Source: Siderastrea radians (Eukaryota; Cnidaria; Anthozoa; Scleractinia; Rhizangiidae). Taken from it: 64,000 bases of DNA. Every line of letters begins with the position of its first letter. The first letter of the stretch is position 1. Below, one piece after another: positions 12,801 to 21,800 of this stretch. The stretch is from NCBI GenBank assembly GCA_964017195.1, contig OZ024898.1, positions 8,807,294-8,871,293 on the forward strand, in the 5' to 3' direction. Both the position numbers and the translations under genes were made by a program. The notes beneath the pieces are model-generated. The model ran no database searches. It was not told the origin of the DNA and worked only from the letters and a program-made list of their open reading frames with translations.

Positions 12801-15800
12801 AATCAATTCAACCACCCCATTAACAAGATCAATATTTTGTAGTCCATTGCTTGTTGTATTAACGATGTTCCACTATATAATAACTTGTAACATTTACCTC
12901 CACAGAGATAAGCATAGTAACTCTGTGACCACTTAGATTCTTCTTTTAACCTGGAAATTAACATGGATTTTGCATATTAGTATATACCTGAGACCACTGG
13001 ATAGTGTTTTGTGCGCCCTCTTATTGGCCATTCAAACTCGGGATACTATCTGCTATTCACCTCCCAGCATCGTTCTGGATTTCGCACGCGAGTTTCGCCT
13101 CATTTGTCAGAAAAAAAGGAACTATTTGGTGCTGGCTATCGACTGGTTTGGTATAATACTAAAGCAATATTATTCGCGGCGAGGTACGGGGGGTAAATAT
13201 CTACCACTCTTCACTGATACTGAGGTGAATAATTGTTAATTATAGGTTTGCTCATTTGCTGTGATTTCTTTGGCCATAGGGTATCCTACAACAGTTGTGA
13301 CAGTGTTGTAAATAATGTTCTTTCCTTGATTAGAAAGGACAATGTTTGACACACCCACCAGCTTCAGTCAGAAAAAAAACATGTTTGAGGTAAACTTTTA
13401 CTCATCTACAAAATGATGTTGGTAATTGAGACATTTGTCCAGACAGTACATGTATGTCCAACTAAAGCTGGAATTTCGCTGGACACATGGGCCACTTTTG
13501 ATCTGCTACTGCCTCATTACTGACTACTACATGCAGCTCTGTTGTCATTTCAGCTCACATTGCACTGATTTACCACCAGTTAATGTGGTGGTGAAAATCA
13601 CTTGCTGCCAGAACAATCTATGGAAGTTTAAGTTATTAACAAACTGACGAACATACTTAAAAAATGCTGGAAGAGCATATTCCCACTCAAGTCTTAACAT
13701 GTGACACCAACCTGAAAATGCAAGATTGCAAACAAAAAAAAAAGTTTCATAATCTTAACATTTATAGTGTACAGGTTCCATACATAAATGCTCATCTGCA
13801 TATTACTTAACAAACAGATTCCATTTGGCCGTGCGTGCGTACTCTGACAATGTACAGATAACGTCAAAATGTAGTAAGAAGAAAGAAGTACGGCTCGTAA
13901 TGTGACTGATGTTCTTACCACATTTGGACGTCTTCTTTGTGTTATCAGAGTGCACACGGAAGGTCAAATGGAATCTATTTATTTTCTACATTGTTTTGAT
14001 ATCAGTTATCCTGCAAAAAATTAGAAATATTTTTTAAAATCTTCGTAGTGATGATTTGCACGTGTACACAGACCTTTGCAGCTCATTAATATGTCATTCG
14101 TGCATCTGTACTTAAATCACAAACTCTCCTGAACCAATCAAAATGCTCATTTTACAAAACGAACTTACAAATAAACTTAGTGAACTGAACCATTACTTAG
14201 TAACTGAACCATTGCTAGACATAACTTAACCACATATATCATGTTCACTAGTCTTGTACTCACCTATTTCATATTGACATATTAGAGCAATTTCTTTTTG
14301 TTCTGCAGCAAATCGCATGGCCTGGTGAAACTCATCCAGAGCTTCCCCTATGCAGCCCTAAGGAAACAACAAAAATAAAAACAGAAGGAATAAAAATTTT
14401 CAACCATATAATAACTTCACATTCAACCTTTAAAAACTGTACCCATTTCAGACTTAGTTTCTGATCTGTATACTGTTCAAGTTAAGTCACCAGTGAGAGT
14501 TATTATTTTGTATTGATACACTCAGGGCCAAACCAATTGTGAATTTATTGGTTTATAAGAGTTTTCCTTCTGGTAATAAGATAAAGTCACTCACAAGCTA
14601 AGGTGGCCTACATGAGCAGGAGCTTAACCTGGTTTCTGTAGCATGAAACAACTGAGAGTACTGCTACTCCCCCCTGGATGGGATGCAAGTACATCACAGG
14701 GTTACCCCCAGCAGTATGTCGCCGGTACCCATTTATACACCTGGGTGGAGAGAGACAACGTGAGGTAAAGTTTCTTGTCTAAGGAACCAACATGACGGCA
14801 GGGACTGGGCCTCGAGCCACCAACCTTAAGATCTGAAGTCCAACACACTAACTACTACACCACTGCGCCCCACCCTGGTAATGCATATGGTTACATCTTT
14901 TTCTTTGATTTCTGATTGTTGTTATGACTTGACAGTCAACTTCACATTTCCTAGCCCACATTAACTCTGCAAAATAGTTGCTGATTTTAAAAGCTTGAGG
15001 AGGAGATGTTAAAGATCTGAAAGCAGGGGTACAAGTGTATTTCTTCGACTTGCCATATTCACTCTTGCTCCAGAGCTTTTGTTCTAAGGCTGTGTGCGAT
15101 TGCCTGCTAAACCAGCTCATGCATAAATACCCAGTACTGACTCTCTTACATCCTATTACCTTAAGTCTTGATACCAGCCCCTTAAAGAACAGAAACACAG
15201 CCGAGCTGGGGTATTCCTGGTAAGACTCTTCTAAGATAGCAGTTGCATTTGCCAGACCTGTGAATTATCAGGAGCATGCACTTTTAATGACAACCCGCTT
15301 AACCCTTTTAAGTCCCAATAGTGATCAGCATCGAATTTCTCCTCATCATATCATTCGGTGCATTATAACACATGAAGGTCATGACAATTGGGGAAATGAT
15401 CACCAAAGATGAATGGTTTTGATGTCTTAATAAGTTCTCCCAATAAGTACTCAATGACATGTATGGATCTCCAGTAAGGAGAATTTGAATAATGATGTAG
15501 GGGCTTAAAGAAAATGACAGCAGTTGCCTTGATGCATGGTCTACCACTGGGCATGATATGAAGAAAAACCCCTTGCAGTCGGCTCTTTACTTCTCTGTAA
15601 AAGGTTGTTGTTACTAACATCTGAGTACATGTATGAAGTCTTAACATTTGACCATTTAAAAGAAAGCTACTGAGAAAACTGAACAGTACTTTCCTGAGGT
15701 ATTGGTTATTATGCTGGACAAGGTGGTTCTAACTTTGAGTCTGTGGATGAAATCCTCAGAAAAAGTAATAAGGCTATTGAATACTTTAAGCTTTAAGCTT

Positions 15801-18800
15801 TTTACTACAAGCTTTTTTCCCCAACTTTTAAGAATTTTCCAAAGTATTTGATTGTATGTATTCCAAGGAAGTAAAACGTTAAGTATTGTGTCCTTCCTAG
15901 CTTACATTCATGTACATGTAAGTAAAAGGAAATTCCATTTGTCTTTATGTATTTACATGTACCTTCCTCATTGCTTCCTTCATCAAGAGCTACAAAGGGT
16001 CGGATTACTGCATGATACCACAGAAGGGTGAGCCTGAAATGACATGGATTGGGTGATAGTCCATCACAGGATACCCAACATAAGGTGACTAGGAGTACTA
16101 CTACTCCCCCTGGAGGGGTGCTAGCCCATCACAGGATACCCAACATAAAGTGACTAGGAGTATTACTACTCTCCCTGGGTAGGATGCTAGTCCATCACAG
16201 GACGCCCAACATAAAGTGACTAGGAGTATCACTACTCTCCCTGGGTAGGATGCTAGTCCATCACAGGATACCCAACATAAAGTGACTAGGAGTATCACTA
16301 CTCTCCCTAGTTAGGATGCTAGTCCATCACAGGATACCCAACATAAAGTGACTAGGAGTATCACTACTCTCCCTAGTTAGGATGCTAGTCCATCACAGGA
16401 TACCCAACATAAAGTGACTAGGTGCAATACTACTCCCTGCTGGATGGGAGGCTAGTCCATCACAGGCTAACCAACATAAAGTGACTAGGAGATTACTACT
16501 CCCCCTAGATGGGATGCTTGGCTTTCCCTCAACTTCCTTGCACCATTGTGCTCTAATTTGCACTTCAGTGGTTGTGCAACTTCAAATTTCCATCAATCTG
16601 CTTGCAGGCTTCTGATCTTCTGACTTAAAGTCCAATGTGTTAAAAAGTACATAACTGCAACTCCTCCAAGGCAACTTTAGCAAACTACAAAAATTAAGTA
16701 AATAAAATTATTATGAAGCAGCAATCAAACTGCCACTCTACCTCGCCACAGGTGCTTTCATATCTTCACTCTTGCTTGCCAAGTTTAATGCCTGGATTCC
16801 AACATCCCTGTTTCCCGAGAAACCAAGAAGGTGGCAGAACTTCAGCAGCTTGGGAGGCACAAGTGAGATAGCCAAGTGAAATAAGCCATAGCCACATGAT
16901 ACAGCAGCTTGCAGGTGTTTGAGAGCTTCAGGACTGACTGCTTCGGCATTCACCTCGTTTATAGTGAGGTCATCAAGGGAAGGCACCATCTCATCAGGGT
17001 CAAGGGGTGAGACCACACCCACTCCCACAGACTACAAAATGAAAATCATGTGTCATAAAGGTGCACACCCAAACCTACAGATTACAAAAGGGGAATAAAG
17101 GTACCATGAACTTTATGGACTTGATTGCACAGAAAGTGCAAGACAAAGGTACCATGTATGACGTTAGACACCCACACTGACAGTGAGAATACAAAGTGAA
17201 AACAAAGGTGATCAAATGTCATGAAAGTGTAAACTACCCATACTTACAGACTCCGAAAGGAAACAACATATGCTGCACACATACCAACAGACTACAAAGG
17301 GGAAACAAATTGAAGAGGTGCACGGATTAACACCCTAAGTGACCCTTTATCTAGCGTCAAATTCTCCCTTTGATATGCATGCACATACAAGGCAAGTTGG
17401 AAGGAGAATTTTGCATTTAACCCTTTAAGTCACAATGGTGATCAGCACCAAATTTCTCCTCATTGTATCAGTGTATAAATTACATGTATTGAACACACAC
17501 AGGTCATGCGAATTTGTCAAATGATCCCCACACATGAATTGTCTTGATTTTTAGACAGGTTCTCCCAATTAGTAATCAATAAAATCTATGGAATTCAGTG
17601 AGGAGAATTTGTATAATGACGCTGGGGCTTAAAGGGTTAATGAGAATTCACTCGGGGCTTTATTTCAGGCACCCCTTCCACTAAAGGTACCATAACAGAC
17701 AACAAAAGGAAAATAGAATTTCAACAAGAAAAGCCCCAGGGGCATTAGACCCCGCCATTGTTCTCCCCCCCCCCCGGGGTGTAAAATGTGTTACGGTCAC
17801 TCAAGATAAAAGCCCTTGGCTGTGTAGCGAAAGACACGACGAGTATTTCTTTGGCTGAGCGAAAACTGGAGGTCTGGGGTAAGTGACCACCAAAAAACAA
17901 GAAAAGCCCCAGGGGCATTAGACCCCGCCGTTGTTCTCCCCCCCCCCCCCCCCCGGGATGTAAAATATGTTACGGTCACTCAAGATAAAAGCCCTTGCCT
18001 GTGTAGCGAAAAACACAACGAGTATTTGTTTGGCCGAGCGAAAACTGGAGGTCTGGGGCAAGTGACCACCAAAAAACAAGAAAAGCCCCAGGGGCATTGG
18101 ACCCCGCCGTTTTTCCCTATCCGCTCGGGGTGCAAAATACAGCACGGTCACTCAAGATATGAGCCCAAGTGGTGTAAATTTTTCAAGTTGGTGATTTATC
18201 TTACCTTTGACGTGTTCGCTGCCACCCCCTCCCCCACGTCTTCACTGCACCCTTCCCCTTGTGATAACATGAATCCCAAATAGTATGAACACCTATCCCA
18301 TCCCTCATTCCTTGGTCATCCACCTGTTCTGGCACTAGCGAAGAAGAACGTGACGAAATAGTTTTGACCATAACGTGACCCACTTACACCACTGTTTTTT
18401 TTTAAGCACTGACATCTCAGCGTAATTCTAAACAAGAAGGGCACGGAAATTTAAATAGATTGATAAAGAAAAGATTATCCTAAAATCTAAAGGGAACGGT
18501 TATCTACTGAAAAGGAAATGTAAAAGTCTACTTTTAGGCCATGATTCTCTGAATGCTTTAGCGAAAGCAAGGAAATTCCACAAATCGGCTTCTGTCTTGA
18601 ATGACGTGACGTTTACGTGCCAAGACTTGTTATTCCCGCATCGATATCAAAAGGCCAATTCATGTCAGCTTGAATCGTTGGCTTTCAAAGCTTGCTAGCA
18701 CCTTCGTCCGTGCTTTCGTTGAAGAGAAGTTAACTCCATTAAATTCCTGGTAACTTTGTAAACAAAGATTTTTCGCGAAGCAAAGCAAACCTGTCAAAAA

Positions 18801-21800
18801 TGCTTGCATTTCACTGTTGAATTTGACTCGCGTCGAGTAACCAACGAAAATATAAACAACATCGAATCTCTGACCTTCAAAGCTTGCTAGCATCTTCGTC
18901 CTCGCTCTCGTCGAAGAGAGTTTTATGCCATTGCATCGCTAGTAATTTTCTACACCGTTTTTCATGAAGATTTTGGCGAATCGACGCTAACCAACTGAAG
19001 ATAGTAGTTCTGTTGACCGAACGTCTGCAAGACGTATTTGTTCGGCCGAGTGAAAACCGGAGGTCTGGGGCAAGTGGCCACCAAAAAAAAAAAAAAAAAA
19101 CCACGGAAAAAAATGGGTATTACTAGACCCCGTCCTGACGGCGGGGTAAAAAAAAAAAACCACGGAAAAAAAATGGGTATTACTAGACCCCGTCCTGACG
19201 GCGGGGTAAAAAAACCACGGAAAAAAAAGGGTATTACTAGACCTCGTCCTGACGGCGGGGTAATTAATCCTCATGCAGTAACTACACGGCAAGCACGAAA
19301 TTCAGCATAACAAAATCATTTGCACCTGCTGCAAAAGTTATCCCTACCAAAGCAATTCTTCTGGAAATTACTCTCAGTGAGTCTCGTTGTCATTTGCCTT
19401 TCCACCCCAGAGGGTACTCTGGGAATTTTTGGGTGGGGTGTGCTGTTAGGACTCTAAACCCGTAACCCACCTGGGGTCAATTCGTATACTAGATTAAACT
19501 CCTCACACCATTGATCAGTTGCCAATACACGATGGCCTATTCTAGACCAAAACTTGCTGATTTTTATACTCTATCCCAAACTACTTGAAAACCATACCTT
19601 TTTACGGTGGCACATAGCCATTATGATATGACTTACAGCCCTGTCATAATGTGCTGACACCCGGCAATTTTACTGTCTGCAGACAATCATTTGCCGCTTG
19701 CTTCACACTGGAGTTCAGAAAGACTCAGTCCTTGTTGCCTACTTCTTCTGTTACATTGCCTGCTACTACAAATCATTTTGACAAGGCTGAGCTTACATAT
19801 GGGAGTACCCCCTCCCCTGGCATTTGCCCCAGGTATCACACCACACTGAGGACTTAATCATTACCTCATCAAGGGCTTCTTCACCTTCATCCAGACCAGA
19901 CTGCAGAGCACCATTCCCCTCCCCCCTCAGCTCAGGTGCCCACATCAAGAATGGTCCACCAATGGCACTGATCTCGCAGTAACACTTGTCATAGAGTTTC
20001 CATGCTCGCCGCATCAGATACCCGCCCTTGATGTAATCAGTGATACCTGTAATTAAGAACAAACACAAAACACATTGTGATTAGCAAACTTGTTTCCTAA
20101 AATTAATACACCTTCCTCAAAGTTTGCAAAGTTTCAACATATACCACAAAGGATACTTTTGACATTGTTGTTTCTTAGCAGAATGCAGGGCGCCTGTCAC
20201 AGTATTAAGTAACCTAGTCAATATGACCTACAATCTTTGACAAAACTATTTGAGACTAACGCAATTAGTGTGCATATTTCTCAATTTCTCTACGGAAACA
20301 CCCACAAGATTGCCTCTAATGTACAAACTTAGTCATAACCTAGTAGACTTAACTACGGAAAATCACTTAATACCAAACAGTGAAAAAAGAACACGCAATA
20401 GCCATGCTTTTAAGTATAGGATGCCAAAAGTATCTAAGGACATTTTTAAGTTTTCTTTTTTTCCTAGATCAATAACAGAGTGGAACTTACTGCCCGCTGA
20501 CTTAGTGAACTGCAAGTCATTATCGAATTTTAAATTAAATTTAGGGAAGCTTGTAAACAAGTAAATAGTAACTAAGTATTTTTATATCTTATTTACATTT
20601 TTATTTTGTATCTATTTTTTATATAGTTGATGTGATGTCTTAAACGATGTTATCAACTTAATAAATGTAGATGTAGATGTAGATTGCAGAAATGCTTTCC
20701 CTCCTCCCCCCCATCCTCTCATTCAATGTTGTTTGGAAGGACTGAGGTTTCATCAGAGGAATTTTGGTGGCAAAGCAACATTGATAAGAGGGAGAGGGGG
20801 AAAGATTTGTTGTGGTAAGTGGTTTTCAAGGTCAAAGTTCTCATTCATTCCAAGGTGTCTCAACAGTTTTGTCAAAGATTGTAGCTTGCCAAAAGCATAC
20901 CAGTAGCTGATGCAGAAGTGCTTACAATGTCTGACCAGTTGGTGTGCGGAAGGTCATGGTCCTTGAAGCTAGGCTACTTGAGCTTGGAAAAGGAAGTCTG
21001 TCTTATCTCAAGGCATCTCAATTTGAAGTGGAGCTTTCATTATGACCTGAGCATAGAAATTTTTAAAAATGACAAACTTTAAGCTAATTTCACCTTGTTT
21101 AAGAAAGGTCAATAGAGCCATGTAAAGCTCACAGTCAGCATACAGAATTTGCCTCATAAGCTGTTCATCTCGCCCTAGTTCTGGACCCTTTTTGGCGGTA
21201 TTTTCCACGTAGCAGACCCTTTGCGCTCTTTTGAGGTTTTCAAGAGCTCTGTCTAGTTGATCATCTTCAAATGTCAGGATGGCTTGCTGCATGAAGAAAA
21301 TAAATTTAAAAAATGAAATAGTTGTTCACCAAGGCTATTAGTTCAATGGCTGACCTGGATAGAGTGAAAGTTGGAGATAAGCTAGTCTAGCAATAGAGCT
21401 CCCAACCTGAGGGAGGGGTAGAAGACATCTATTGAATATCACAGATGAGCCCACTTCACAATGCTGACACACGAAGTCTTGACCTAAGCGTTGGGAGTGC
21501 TGGGTAAATGCTGACCAGTTGCAGTAACATCACATGCTCACTGGCTCACAACCCACAGGTGGTGTCACTTTAGGATGCTTTTAAATGAAGCATGGTGTGA
21601 CATTCTCAAATGAGGTACATGGTCATTTTGATCAAAACAGACCAGCATGGATACATAAATGTACATTTCATGAGTGTTCACGGGGCTCTGTTCTTGTGGG
21701 TCTTTGACATGCCAAGCAGCTCTACTATTAACAAGGTGATTATATCACTCACCACAAAGTCCACCATCCCTGAACCAGCACTCATAAGTGGGCTGCCATC

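Noticed and set aside
16101..16298. Hydrophobic repeat peptide on the minus strand
   Set aside because: Shadow of the 66-bp satellite, whose length is a multiple of three.
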